Assembly (NCBI RefSeq): GCF_017163755.1
Contig: NZ_JAFIWC010000006.1
Span: 124,001-188,000 of the forward strand
Source: Xanthomonas sp.
Lineage (GTDB): Bacteria; Pseudomonadota; Gammaproteobacteria; Xanthomonadales; Xanthomonadaceae
Direction of reading: 5' to 3'
Length of the DNA stretch: 64,000 bases
Part shown: positions 25,921-35,231 of the stretch, piece after piece
How the letters are laid out: each line of letters begins with the position of its first letter
How positions within the stretch are numbered: the first letter of the stretch is position 1
Position numbers and translations under genes: made by a program
Notes under the pieces: model-generated
Told to the model about the DNA's origin: nothing
What the model saw: the letters and a program-made list of their open reading frames with translations, nothing else
The model's database searches: none

Positions 25921-26851
25921 CGCACGACTTCACTCGGCCAAGGAGAACGTACGGGGCGCGCTGCTCGCAGAAGGCATGAAAGACGCGCACGGGCGCCTGT
26001 GTGTGCTCGTAGATCCGATCCTTGTGGACCCATTGCGCGACGCCCCGACGCGCGCAGAGGCCATCGTTCTGCCGCTACGCCGCCGGGATCTGAAGGACGA
26101 ACAACGGCCTTATCTGCTGGCGCTCGGGGATTTCGGCCGCGACCAGGCTATCGAAACCAGCATAGGCGTCGCCGTTTCCGAGGCCATGCACCTGGACGAC
26201 TCGGCGCCCCGCGCGCGCTCGGTGTGTGGCTGGATACGCTCCGGCTCGCTCAAGGAGCTCGCGTCGCACATGGCCGGCTGCGCAGCCCTGACCCTGCAAG
26301 GCGAGTCCCGGATGCTGCGGCATTGGGATCCCCGCATCATGGACATCCTGGCCGCCCTGGTGAATCCGACACAGAGGCAATGTCTGCTCCGCCATGCAAC
26401 GGCTCGATACTGGCTCAGGCGCGATGGTGCCATCCAATCGATCGTCCTCGACCAGGCGAGCGCCGAGCCGGACGCCGCCAGTGCGTTGCGCCTGGATGAC
26501 GGCCAGCTGGACTTGCTCGTCCAAGCCGGATACGTCAACCGCGCGCTGGACGTTCTACAGGAGATGGGGCGTGACATGGCCGCGCTGTCGCCGGCCAAGC
26601 TCGCGCGTAACTTGCGCGCCGGCATGCAGTCCTGGAGGCTGGATACGGAACGAGACAGGGTGATGTACCTCGTCTACGTGGCAATGGTCGGCGAGGGATT
26701 CGATCGCACGCCCGAGGTACATGCGCGGATGCTGGCGGCGCAGGCCAGCGGCAGTTCGGTGATGGATGCTTTGGATGCCTTTGACGATGCCTATTGGCAG
26801 TCGCTCGGCAGTACAACGTTGGCTCATACGGCAGTAGAGCCGGTTCGATAA
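25913..26851 (+). CDS. DUF4123-family T6SS adaptor/chaperone (Tap-1/TEC)
   Basis: A 312-residue protein. The start is TTG at 25913, with GGGGAGAGG upstream at good spacing, giving an 8-nt overlap with vgrG. The N-terminal ~130 residues (LCVLVDPILVDPL, YLLALGDFGRDQAIETSIGVAVSEA) and MLRHWDPRIMDILAAL match DUF4123, the domain of adaptors that bind a cognate effector and hand it to VgrG before export. The C-terminal half (VQAGYVNRALDVLQEMG) is helical and likely carries effector specificity. 12 nt before the effector. Confidence 0.88.
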   Translation: MSDARLHSAKENVRGALLAEGMKDAHGRLCVLVDPILVDPLRDAPTRAEAIVLPLRRRDLKDEQRPYLLALGDFGRDQAIETSIGVAVSEAMHLDDSAPRARSVCGWIRSGSLKELASHMAGCAALTLQGESRMLRHWDPRIMDILAALVNPTQRQCLLRHATARYWLRRDGAIQSIVLDQASAEPDAASALRLDDGQLDLLVQAGYVNRALDVLQEMGRDMAALSPAKLARNLRAGMQSWRLDTERDRVMYLVYVAMVGEGFDRTPEVHARMLAAQASGSSVMDALDAFDDAYWQSLGSTTLAHTAVEPVR

Positions 26852-26863
26852 GGAGAGCGGATC

Positions 26864-29800
26864 ATGGCAGATGGTGGAATCGCTGCGGCACGAAAGACGG
26901 TCGCGAAAAACACGACGGACAAGCAGCCCGGTGACCAGTGTCCCAACTGCGTCAAGCAGGGACTGGCGGTCCTGCCCGTGGTATCCGGCGTCCTGCCCAA
27001 GAACATATTGGCCGCGGCGATGCTGAGGTCCGTCACCTCGGGAGTCTTGTTCAGAGACCCGGGAGCCAACGAGCTGGAAGCATTGAGCAACGCGTTGCGG
27101 GCTACCGACCTGACCGACCACTGGTACTACATGCGTTCGGTGCCGGCGGGCTATATCTATATCTACGACCTGGCCAAAGACGCTTGGCTGAAGGCGTATC
27201 TCGTAGATTCCTCGGGCCTGCTGCGCCAGATGCCGATCGCCGACCTTCCCGAGAGCGCCAGCGAAGCCAAGCCGTTGGACGAGCCAAGCGCGTGCATGCG
27301 CACGGAGCACAATCCCACGGCCCTGCAGTATTTCGTGCTCGACCCTGAAAAGACGCCGCGCGTATGCGTGGCCTTCAGTCGCTATCGTTGGTCGAAGAAG
27401 GTGCTCGACGACTACCAAGCGAACAAGGACGGCATCCGCGACAAGCGCATGTGGGCCATGGACGTGGTCGCGGCCGCCCGTAACGATGTCGGTGTAGGAA
27501 GGACCGTGACGCATGCTAGGCAGATGACGGCCGACATAGGCAAGCACGTGGCCGACTACGCCTCGCAGACGACGCGCGATCAGATCAGCGCCATCCAGTT
27601 GCAGCGATTGCACAATCGAGGCCCCAAGGCATCGCTCATGGCGCAGGCTCCATTGCTGCAACTGGGTCTGCCAAACGCGTCGTCGCCAGGCGCGCAGCTG
27701 GCCGCAGAAATGGCCAAGTCCTCCAAGGCGACCGAAGGCAAGACCGGCGTCATCCTGTACATGGAGGACACCGTCGGCGTTGCGATGCAGATGAATCACT
27801 ATCGCAGCCGCACGGCCGCCGAATTGGCCCATGTTGCAGGGATGGGTGATGAGATGCGCAGCCGCAAGCGCATAGTCGCCGAGCTCATCGAGGGCATCCG
27901 CCTCAATGCCGAGAAAAACCCTGGCCCCTGGTACGCATCGCACTACGGCCCCGACCGGTATCTTCGCCACATCGACCAGACCGCATGGCGTGCGGCGTTG
28001 GACGAAAAGCGAACTGCTGATTCGTTGATTGCGTATGGCGAGAAGGCCAGCGCAGATTACTGCGCCGTGATGACTTCGGAAGCCTGGAAGCTCCAGCAGC
28101 GCTCGGATTTTTCGGACGATACTCGCTCGGGGCTCGACCATGAGGACATGGTGGCGTGCTGCATTGCCGGTTCCGGGCAGACCGGCAAGGAACTCGATCA
28201 GATATGGATGAGCGTGCTCGATCTCCCGGAGGACGATCCCAACAACTGGCTCGCCCGCAGCCTCAGTGCCGCGCATACACCATTCCTAACCTACTTGGCA
28301 GGAAACCCGGGCGATCAGGACGAAGCTTACGATGCCGCTGCAGAGGCCACGGGGGTACTGAGCGAGTATTCTGCGAAGGCGCTGGTCGGTGTCGATAACT
28401 TTCGTAGGGCCATTCGCGCTACGCGAATGGCCAACCAGAATACTGCGACGATCATAGAGACCAGCGCCGGGCTGTTGTTCAAGCTGAGGCAAAAGAACCC
28501 GAAGGCATACCGAAAGCTGCTGCGGAAAGTCACGCTTGCCTTGATTACTCGTGAAGACATCGCCGTGCAACCGTCGTTGCTCAAGGGTACCTGGCAGCAG
28601 GTTTCGCAGAAGTTCCTGGCTGTAATGTTAGGTGATCCACGTGTGCGCGCGCAGGTGCCGGTCGCTTCGACCCGGGGCAGTACCGTGGGCCTGTCGCCGA
28701 TCAACAAGCCCGGCTTGTCGGGTGCGATGGATGGTGCACTGGTGCTGGCGCCCCCCACAAACAGGGATGAGGCCATTGCCGCTGTCGCCTGGGTGGTCAA
28801 GAAAATGGAATCCGGCGCTACGCTCGATTACGACGCGCTTAAGAGGATGCGTCTAACAGAGATACAGATCAGTACCCGTTCGGGCGCCAATCCCAGCCAG
28901 AACAATCCTTTGATGGAGAATCATCTTAACAAGGTGATGGATAAAGCTGGAGCGGTTCTCAGCGCCGGCGCAGTGTTCTTTCAAGTGGCTGCTGGAGCCA
29001 GCGTCATCGAGCAGTATCGCAGCAAGGCGAGCCCTTCAGCGGAGGACAAGTTGGATCTGGCGGTGGGCCTGTCCTACTCAGTGTTGGGTTGCTTGAGCGC
29101 AGGCATGGAACTTTTCGTGGCGGTGCAGGCCGTGCGAGGCGTAGAGACGACTACAGTTCGCTTGGTGGCAAGATGGGCGGCGCGCGGAGGATTGGCTGCT
29201 GGCGTGATTGAGGGGGGATACTCGATCATCAAGGGACGTGCAAAGATAGCGAGTGGCGATGTGGATTCGGGACTTTGGAGTATCGGTTCGGGCGCCGCGC
29301 TGGTAGTTGCAAGCGTCGCTGGTTGGGCCGGCGCTGGAGCCGCTGCAGCAGCCAGTTCGGGTGCTGCCGCCACGGGAATAGCTGCGTTGATGGGTCCGGT
29401 GGGCTGGGCTCTCATCGTCGTCGCGGCGTTGGGGCTGGCGCTGTACTGCGCCTGGCAGGCATTCGCCACCGACGATTCCGAATTATTGCCCGTTGAATAT
29501 TGGCTAGACAACGGCGTCTTTGGCAAGGGCGCGCATCGTGCGGACGAGAAGAATGCTTTCGGAAAGGCTGGGGCTGTTGCTCCTTTTGCCACCCTCGCTG
29601 ACGAGGTGCGGGCCTTCCAGCGCATCGTATTCACCGCCATGGGGCGGTTCAGTGACTTTCGCGACAGACACGGTATTGGCTATCACTTCAGCTATCAAGT
29701 CGACCTGCCTCGCTACACGAAGGGCAGTCGCCTTGAGTTGCATTTCACCGCAGTCAAGGATGGTCGCCGTATGAAGAAAGGCGAGGCAGGAACCATCATC

Positions 29801-30112
29801 TGTGAGGATGGTAAGCAAAGTCTGTCGATTGGTCGGGCTGGGCGTAAGAATTTGCTGGCTGAAGAGGCTAAAGGATATGGGCGTCCAGAAATCAAACTGG
29901 ACCCCACTACGGGCGCGATGAATCTGTCCGGAGTGTTGGTATTTCAGCGCGATGAGCCATGGTCTGAATCGATGATCGAATGGATGACCGGCAAGGAAAT
30001 CAACCCGGAAGCTATATATGTGGATGGCCTGGAGATGGAGGGTACCTATTGGCCCGACAAGGACGGTATGCCGGACGTAGTGAGCACATTTCGGCATCCG
30101 GAACCGCGTTAA
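26864..30112 (+). CDS. BTH_I2691/VasX-like T6SS effector with C-terminal membrane segments
   Basis: A 1082-residue predicted effector. The N-terminus has C26xxC29 followed by GLAVLPV, the recognisable start of the BTH_I2691 group of T6SS effectors related to VasX, and YYMRSVPAGYIYIYDL, also typical. The long central region is soluble and helical. Hydrophobic segments lie at about 697-716, 735-755, 804-825 and 845-865 (ending IVVAALGLALYCAWQAF), then a soluble tail with an immunoglobulin-like beta pattern. Such proteins are thought to permeabilise the inner membrane of target cells. Delivery probably uses the DUF4123 protein and VgrG just upstream. Base composition is lower in GC than the core genes. 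Stop overlaps the next start (TAATG). Confidence 0.8.
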   Translation: MADGGIAAARKTVAKNTTDKQPGDQCPNCVKQGLAVLPVVSGVLPKNILAAAMLRSVTSGVLFRDPGANELEALSNALRATDLTDHWYYMRSVPAGYIYIYDLAKDAWLKAYLVDSSGLLRQMPIADLPESASEAKPLDEPSACMRTEHNPTALQYFVLDPEKTPRVCVAFSRYRWSKKVLDDYQANKDGIRDKRMWAMDVVAAARNDVGVGRTVTHARQMTADIGKHVADYASQTTRDQISAIQLQRLHNRGPKASLMAQAPLLQLGLPNASSPGAQLAAEMAKSSKATEGKTGVILYMEDTVGVAMQMNHYRSRTAAELAHVAGMGDEMRSRKRIVAELIEGIRLNAEKNPGPWYASHYGPDRYLRHIDQTAWRAALDEKRTADSLIAYGEKASADYCAVMTSEAWKLQQRSDFSDDTRSGLDHEDMVACCIAGSGQTGKELDQIWMSVLDLPEDDPNNWLARSLSAAHTPFLTYLAGNPGDQDEAYDAAAEATGVLSEYSAKALVGVDNFRRAIRATRMANQNTATIIETSAGLLFKLRQKNPKAYRKLLRKVTLALITREDIAVQPSLLKGTWQQVSQKFLAVMLGDPRVRAQVPVASTRGSTVGLSPINKPGLSGAMDGALVLAPPTNRDEAIAAVAWVVKKMESGATLDYDALKRMRLTEIQISTRSGANPSQNNPLMENHLNKVMDKAGAVLSAGAVFFQVAAGASVIEQYRSKASPSAEDKLDLAVGLSYSVLGCLSAGMELFVAVQAVRGVETTTVRLVARWAARGGLAAGVIEGGYSIIKGRAKIASGDVDSGLWSIGSGAALVVASVAGWAGAGAAAAASSGAAATGIAALMGPVGWALIVVAALGLALYCAWQAFATDDSELLPVEYWLDNGVFGKGAHRADEKNAFGKAGAVAPFATLADEVRAFQRIVFTAMGRFSDFRDRHGIGYHFSYQVDLPRYTKGSRLELHFTAVKDGRRMKKGEAGTIICEDGKQSLSIGRAGRKNLLAEEAKGYGRPEIKLDPTTGAMNLSGVLVFQRDEPWSESMIEWMTGKEINPEAIYVDGLEMEGTYWPDKDGMPDVVSTFRHPEPR

Positions 30113-31203
30113 TGGCGTTGTACCGCAGTCTGCCGCTGCCCGGCGAGAAGGACAATATGTATTATGTGATGCCTGGGGCAGGCGGGCCTTCGCAAGAAGA
30201 GGCTTCGGCGAATGCGCGGCAAATGGTGTCGGCGATCAATCCAGCCTACTTGGAGTTCACCAAGACTTATCGCGCTAGCTTCCGCCCTTTTGCGCTGCTG
30301 ATCACGGCCTGGGCTGGAGGGTTTATGCTTCTTTCGAGTCTTCCTGACCTATACAAGGTTAACTTCGGCTTCGGCAAAATAAACTGGAACGATGATTTTT
30401 TGGCGGCCTTTCTTCTGAACGCTGTCTCTATCTTGGTTCCAGCGATTTGTGCTGCGATTTTCTTCAAGCAACTCCGCTCGCCACAATCACGGATTATTCT
30501 AAGTCGTAAGCTTCGCCGTTTCTACCAGTGGCAAGGCAAGAAGTCGGGTTGGACATGGGTCGATTACGACAAGGCGGTGCCTGCTGTCTACGGGCATATG
30601 GCAGTCACGCCTTACGGCGCAAGTTCCATGTACATGCTGGACGTGAACGAGATCGAGCCTGCGACACGCAAGATCTTGAAGGGCATTCGGGTGAGCGATG
30701 CAGCGAATGCAGTGCTGCCGCAGGCTGAGTTGTGGGAGTTCATCCGCTTGTACATGGACGCGCCTGCGCACAAGGTGCCTCCGATCGAATACCGCATTCC
30801 CGAAGGGCAGTCGCATGGGATCCATGCCCGGATCGACCGGGATACCATCCCGGGGCTGCTGGACGACGAGCATCGCCTGAAACCGGGCCTGTTCAACAAG
30901 CTCTACTTCGGAATGGGCGCGATGTTCGGCTATTGGGCCGACCGGATGATCCCCTGGATCGAGCGGCACACGCCTCACCCACCGTTGCCGCCTGAGCTTG
31001 AAAAATCGATGCAGTGGAGCGGAGAAAATCCCTATCGAACTACGCCGCCGACGGAGATCGAACAGAAGGCAATCGACGGAAAGTTGCCCTACATGAACCT
31101 GCGTTGGCGCATCGGCATGACGCTGTCCACGTTGTTCTATGGAGGAAGCTTTTTGTTCATGGTCTTTGTCGGGTGGCGCGAAGTCATCTTCGGGCCCGAT
31201 TGA
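30112..31203 (+). CDS. Membrane protein, likely immunity to the VasX-like effector
   Basis: A 363-residue protein. The ATG at 30112 shares its first base with the effector stop codon (TAATG), so it is translationally coupled; the longer open frame upstream is a shadow. Predicted membrane helices at about residues 50-70 and 94-114 and a third near the C-terminus (IGMTLSTLFYGGSFLFMVFVGW). The soluble middle (FYQWQGKKSGWTWVDYDKAVPAVYG) resembles DUF6708-type proteins that are often found beside VasX-like effectors; this family call is tentative. An inner-membrane immunity protein fits both the topology and the position. Confidence 0.65.
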   Translation: MALYRSLPLPGEKDNMYYVMPGAGGPSQEEASANARQMVSAINPAYLEFTKTYRASFRPFALLITAWAGGFMLLSSLPDLYKVNFGFGKINWNDDFLAAFLLNAVSILVPAICAAIFFKQLRSPQSRIILSRKLRRFYQWQGKKSGWTWVDYDKAVPAVYGHMAVTPYGASSMYMLDVNEIEPATRKILKGIRVSDAANAVLPQAELWEFIRLYMDAPAHKVPPIEYRIPEGQSHGIHARIDRDTIPGLLDDEHRLKPGLFNKLYFGMGAMFGYWADRMIPWIERHTPHPPLPPELEKSMQWSGENPYRTTPPTEIEQKAIDGKLPYMNLRWRIGMTLSTLFYGGSFLFMVFVGWREVIFGPD

Positions 31204-31403
31204 CCGGCGTCCTGACCCAAGCGGCATGCGGTGTTTATCGATGGCGACAAGATCGGTCGCCGTTTATCGGCCCGGTAGTTTGACCTGTTGGATGGTACTT
31301 GCCGCCATGTCGCGCGATCCATGATGTGCAGCGCGGATCGATCTTGGAACTGCTTCGCTGACGCCCTGGTTACGAGTTGCACCCGCTGCCAGGGCGGCCG
31401 CGG

Positions 31404-32435
31404 TTACGCCGCGTGCCCGCAGCACTCCTTGGTGATATCCGCATGCACGGTCCCCGGGTGATCGTGGTCGCCGGCGTCCACGGTGATTGGCATGGGGCTC
31501 AGGCCCAGGCGCGCGAACAGCGCCTGGTCGCGTTCGGTGTCGGGGTTGCCGGTGGTCAGCAGCTTTTCGCCATAGAAGATCGAGTTGGCGCCGGCGCAGA
31601 AGCACAGCGCCTGCAGTTCGTCGCTCATGCTCTCGCGCCCGGCCGACAGGCGCACCATCGAGCGCGGCATGGCGATGCGCGCGACCGCGATGGTGCGTAT
31701 GAACTCGAATGGGTCTAGTTCGCGGGTGCCGTGCAGCGGGGTGCCGGCGACCTGCACCAGGCGGTTGATCGGCACCGAGTCCGGGTGCGCCGGCAGGTTG
31801 GCCAGGGCCTGCAGCAGGCCGGCGCGCTGTTCGCGCGATTCGCCCATGCCGACGATGCCACCGCAGCAGGTCTTCAGGCCGGCGTCGCGCACGTGTGACA
31901 GCGTGTCCAGGCGGTCCTGGTACTGGCGCGTGTGGATGATCGAGTCGTAGAAGTCCGGCGCGGTGTCCAGGTTGTGGTTGTAGTAGTCCAGCCCCGCCGC
32001 CTTCAACGCCTGCGCCTGCCTGCCGTCGAGCATGCCCAGCGTGGCGCAGGTCTCCAGGCCCAGCGCCTTCACCTGGCGGATCATCTCGGCGACCTTGGGG
32101 ATGTCGCGGTCCTTCGGCGAGCGCCATGCCGCGCCCATGCAGAAGCGCGAGGCACCAGCCGCCTTGGCCTGACGCGCCTTCGCCAGCACCGCGTCGGTGC
32201 TCATCAGCTTCTGCGCATCCACGCCGGTGTCGTAGCGCTGCGCCTGCGGGCAATACGCGCAGTCCTCAGGGCAGCCGCCGGTCTTCACCGACAGCAGCGT
32301 CGATACCTGCACCTGCGCCGGGTCGAAATGCTCGCGATGCACGCTGGCGGCCCGGTGCAGCAGGTCCGGGAAGGGCAGGTCGAACAGGGCGAGCAGTTCC
32401 TGGCGTTGCCAGTCGTGTCGGATGACAGCGAACAT
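31404..32435 (-). CDS. bioB: Biotin synthase
   Basis: A 343-residue radical SAM enzyme converting dethiobiotin to biotin. The iron-sulfur/SAM motif C55xxxC59xxC62 ([12 protein letters not shown]) is intact, as are [19 protein letters not shown] and the C-terminal [12 protein letters not shown]. Start at ATG 32435 preceded by AGGAAA; the open frame continues upstream without family similarity. Divergent from comF, an arrangement seen in xanthomonads. First clearly chromosomal gene to the right of the T6SS locus. Confidence 0.97.
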   Translation of the reverse strand: MFAVIRHDWQRQELLALFDLPFPDLLHRAASVHREHFDPAQVQVSTLLSVKTGGCPEDCAYCPQAQRYDTGVDAQKLMSTDAVLAKARQAKAAGASRFCMGAAWRSPKDRDIPKVAEMIRQVKALGLETCATLGMLDGRQAQALKAAGLDYYNHNLDTAPDFYDSIIHTRQYQDRLDTLSHVRDAGLKTCCGGIVGMGESREQRAGLLQALANLPAHPDSVPINRLVQVAGTPLHGTRELDPFEFIRTIAVARIAMPRSMVRLSAGRESMSDELQALCFCAGANSIFYGEKLLTTGNPDTERDQALFARLGLSPMPITVDAGDHDHPGTVHADITKECCGHAA

Positions 32436-32484
32436 GGGGGTTTCCTGACGGTAACGGGCTGGGAAAGCGGGCAGTCTGGTGAGC

Positions 32485-33210
32485 ATGGATATCCCTGTCA
32501 ACTGCGAAGGTTCATTTGAAGTTGACGGCTGGTGGCGTCGATTGCAACGCTGCCTGCTGCCGACGCGCTGTCTGGTGTGCAAAGAGCCGGGCGCCGTCAC
32601 CCTGGACCTGTGCGCGGCCTGCAGCGCCTCGTTGCCGTGGAACGGCTGCGCCTGCCAGCGTTGCGCCGCGCCATTGCCGGCCTTCGAATCCGCCACGCTG
32701 TGCGGCCGCTGCCTGCGCAAGCCGCCGCCGCTGGAAGCGACCGCCAGCGCCTTCGTCTATGCCGCACCGGTCGACGGCCTGCTGCGCCGCTTCAAGTTCC
32801 ACCACGATCTGGCGGCGGGCCGGCTGCTGGGCGCGTTGCTGCTCGAACGCGCCGCCGGGTTGCCGCGGCCGCAGGCACTGGTGCCGGTCTCGCTGCACCG
32901 CGCCCGCCTGCGCCAGCGCGGCTACGACCAGGCGCTGGAGCTGGCCAGGCCGCTGGCGCGCGGGCTCGGGCTGCCGCTGTGCGACGTGCTGCGGCGGGTG
33001 CGCGCGACGTCGCCGCAGTCCGAGCTCGATGCGGTCGCGCGCAGGCGCAATCTGCGCCAGGCATTCGCGGTGCACGGCGCGCCGCCGGCGCACGTGGCGC
33101 TGATCGACGACGTGATGACCACCGGCGCCACCCTGCATGCGGCGGCGCAGGCGCTGCGGCGCGCAGGCGTGGCCCGGGTGGATGCGTGGGTGGTGGCGCG
33201 GGTGCCCTGA
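32485..33210 (+). CDS. comF: ComF family phosphoribosyltransferase-like protein
   Basis: A 241-residue protein (an in-frame GTG at 32479 would add two residues). N-terminal cysteine pairs ([30 protein letters not shown]) form a double zinc finger. The C-terminal PRTase fold has [14 protein letters not shown] and the PRPP loop [12 protein letters not shown]. ComF proteins act in natural transformation and fork restart. Divergent from bioB. Confidence 0.93.
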   Translation: MDIPVNCEGSFEVDGWWRRLQRCLLPTRCLVCKEPGAVTLDLCAACSASLPWNGCACQRCAAPLPAFESATLCGRCLRKPPPLEATASAFVYAAPVDGLLRRFKFHHDLAAGRLLGALLLERAAGLPRPQALVPVSLHRARLRQRGYDQALELARPLARGLGLPLCDVLRRVRATSPQSELDAVARRRNLRQAFAVHGAPPAHVALIDDVMTTGATLHAAAQALRRAGVARVDAWVVARVP

Positions 33211-33250
33211 CCGGCATGGTCGAGATGCGTTGTCGCTATCGGACTAGGCC

Positions 33251-33373
33251 GGCGCGCTCGGCGTGGCGGCTTCGGACATCAATGCCACGCTGGGCACGAT
33301 GATGGGCCGCAGCTACGTCAACGGCTTCCTCAACAACCGCCGGGTCAAGCGCGTGTAGGTGCAGGGCATGTCG
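33251..33373 (+). pseudogene. Fragment of an RND (HAE1) efflux transporter gene
   Basis: Read +, this stretch gives LGVAASDINATL, GRSYVNGFLN, then NRRVKRV, TAG, VQG. AcrB/MexB-type pumps have a conserved block of the form LGVSLSDIN..L..YVNDF..RGRVKKVYVQ, so the tyrosine codon before VQ has become a stop. Neither the rest of a pump gene nor partner genes are nearby. The surrounding gene-free stretch (33211-33603) shows nothing else that I can identify. Confidence 0.7.
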
Positions 33374-33603
33374 TGCTGGACGCGTGAGAGACAGCGAGAG
33401 CCAGATGGCTGATGCCGATAAGCACCAACTGCTGACGCGCTCGCTCCGATTGCGCCCGAGTGCGGCCTTGCTAGCTGCCGTCGGTGCCAGTAGTCGAGCG
33501 TGGCGCCGCGGCAGGCTTACCGCCTGTCCAACCGCATGCGCAGCATGGCCTGTTCTGTCGCGCCAAAAACGTCCTAGGATGCGAGCCATTGAACGGAGAA
33601 GCG

Positions 33604-34122
33604 ATGATGCATGGAGGGTCCCGGTGGGGTTGGCTGCTGCTCTGCATGCTCGCCATCACGGCATGCGGCCGCGCGTCGTCCAGCGAGCCGGCGCCGGATG
33701 CGGTCAAGGCCGTGGTCGAATGGCGCAGCGTCAGCTACGAGCCGGTGCCGGGGTACGAGCGGGCGGTCGGTGGCGATGGCCGGCCGCTGTACCTGAAGCC
33801 GGAACCCTTGGTCGCGGGGGCGACCCTGCTGACGGCCCGCGCCAACTTCGATGCCGGCGGAACGCCGGTCATCGATATCCGTTTCCGCCCCGAGGCCAAA
33901 CAGCAGATCGCGCAGATGGCGCAAGCGCATATCGGCAAGCCGATCGCGTTGCTGGCCAACGGCCAGGTGCTCACCGTCGCCACCGTCGCCGGTCCGTTCG
34001 CCGACAGCATGCAGCTCGGCGGGATAGGAGACGTGCAGGAGCAGCAGCGCATGCTGAAACTGCTGACGCGCGCGCCGGGCCGGCGCATGGTGCCGGAGCA
34101 CATGGAGGTGGAAGCGCGGTAG
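33604..34122 (+). CDS. Lipoprotein with SecDF-P1-head-like domain (copy 1)
   Basis: A 172-residue lipoprotein; start at ATG 33604 after GGAGAAG, lipobox ITAC. From about residue 85, RANFDAGGTPVIDIRFRPEA, IGKPIALLANGQVLTVATV and the following PFADSMQLGG resemble the P1 head subdomain of SecD, where similar blocks read as a beta-alpha-beta unit followed by a GK-type turn. Here the module is free and lipid-anchored, with no membrane helices. A second copy lies 200 nt downstream. Function unknown; anchoring to a membrane and binding of another exported protein is a guess. Confidence 0.75.
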   Translation: MMHGGSRWGWLLLCMLAITACGRASSSEPAPDAVKAVVEWRSVSYEPVPGYERAVGGDGRPLYLKPEPLVAGATLLTARANFDAGGTPVIDIRFRPEAKQQIAQMAQAHIGKPIALLANGQVLTVATVAGPFADSMQLGGIGDVQEQQRMLKLLTRAPGRRMVPEHMEVEAR

Positions 34123-34322
34123 CCAACGCGGCAGGCTCGTGTCGCCATTGCTGTCACCTGTACTGAACGCGGCAGGAGCAAGCAGTGCGTCTGCGAAGGG
34201 CAGGTTGGCGGATCGGCGGGCCTGCCCACGCCCCATGTTTGCGGCCCCCGGATGGAGGCAACGGATGGGTCATCATGAGCGGTGCGCTTATGATGGCATT
34301 GGAAAAACACCTGGAGGATGCG

Positions 34323-34844
34323 ATGCGCGGAACCAAATCATGGATGTTGTCGCTGGCCTGCTGCGTGTCGTTGGCCGCGTGCGATCGGCAGGAGCCGGTC
34401 CCCGAGGCGGTGCCGGTGAAAGCCGCGGTCGAACTGCGCCAGGCCAGCCATGCGCCGCAGCCTGGATATGCCGAGACGGCCTACAGCGCCGCACTGGGGC
34501 AGGGTGGCGTGGTGTATCTGGCGCCGCAGCCGCTGCTGCGCGCCGATACCGGCGTCACCGTCTCCCGCGCCACTGGCGGCGACGACCGCCCGGCGATCGC
34601 GCTGCGCTTCGATGCGGACCAGGCCCGCCGCATCACCGAGGCGACCTCGCAACAGATCGGCAAGCCCATCGCCTTGCTCGGCGACGGACAGGTACTCACC
34701 GTCGCCACGGTGATGTCGCCGCTGTCCGGCGACATGCAGATCAGCGGGCTGGAGGACGAACCGGCGCAGTCGCGGATCTTCGCGTTACTGACGCGTACGC
34801 AACCCGACGCTTCGCCGCGCGCGCCTGCGGGCAAGACCCACTGA
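34323..34844 (+). CDS. Lipoprotein with SecDF-P1-head-like domain (copy 2)
   Basis: A 173-residue lipoprotein (lipobox SLAAC), start at ATG 34323 after CTGGAGGA. It shares with copy 1 the order of a V-rich strand (VKAAVELRQAS), a PGY turn, the IGKPIALLGDGQVLTVATV block and a C-terminal LLTR. Identity is strong only in that block, so the duplication is not recent. The two copies may form a two-gene unit, although the 200-nt spacer leaves room for a separate promoter. Confidence 0.75.
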   Translation: MRGTKSWMLSLACCVSLAACDRQEPVPEAVPVKAAVELRQASHAPQPGYAETAYSAALGQGGVVYLAPQPLLRADTGVTVSRATGGDDRPAIALRFDADQARRITEATSQQIGKPIALLGDGQVLTVATVMSPLSGDMQISGLEDEPAQSRIFALLTRTQPDASPRAPAGKTH

Positions 34845-34980
34845 GCCTCGCGTTCGTGCCGCGATTAGCAAGCTGCGCGAGCGATGGCGGCGAAAGAGCG
34901 TCCCGCAGTGGCGCGTCGCCGCCGTCGCTTCGATAGTGGCCGGGATCCACTCGGCCGTTCTTATCTGCGGGTACCGATCA

Positions 34981-35020
34981 TGTAGGAGCGACAGCAGCCG
35001 AGGCGGCTTTTGTCGCTACC
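34981..35020 (+). repeat. REP-like dispersed repeat copy
   Basis: TGTAGGAGCGACAGCAGCCG followed by an imperfect inverted arm (TTTTGTCGCTACC) is a degenerate copy of the TGTAGGAGCGGCTTCAGCC repeat seen again at 56882-57018. It lies in the gene-free stretch 34845-35231, in which I see nothing else. Confidence 0.55.
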
Positions 35021-35231
35021 CCGCGCGGGTAGCCTGGCCAAGACGCCGGACGTGGCGCTGCTCCGGATCCGTCGGAAACCGACCTACGTATCGCCGTTGG
35101 CCGCGCAAGGCGGTCGCCGACCCGCGCCACGCCGAACGACCGATGACCTGAGCTCACCCAGTCGTCTTGCTGGCTGCACACGCCAGAGTCGGATGCTCCC
35201 AGGCGAGCGCCATCGCACGCACCATGCTGCG

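Noticed and set aside
31204-31403. Attachment site or mobile-element end at the right border of the T6SS locus
   Set aside because: No tRNA, direct repeat or recombinase visible in the 200-nt spacer; the tRNA-Arg lies 7 kb away.
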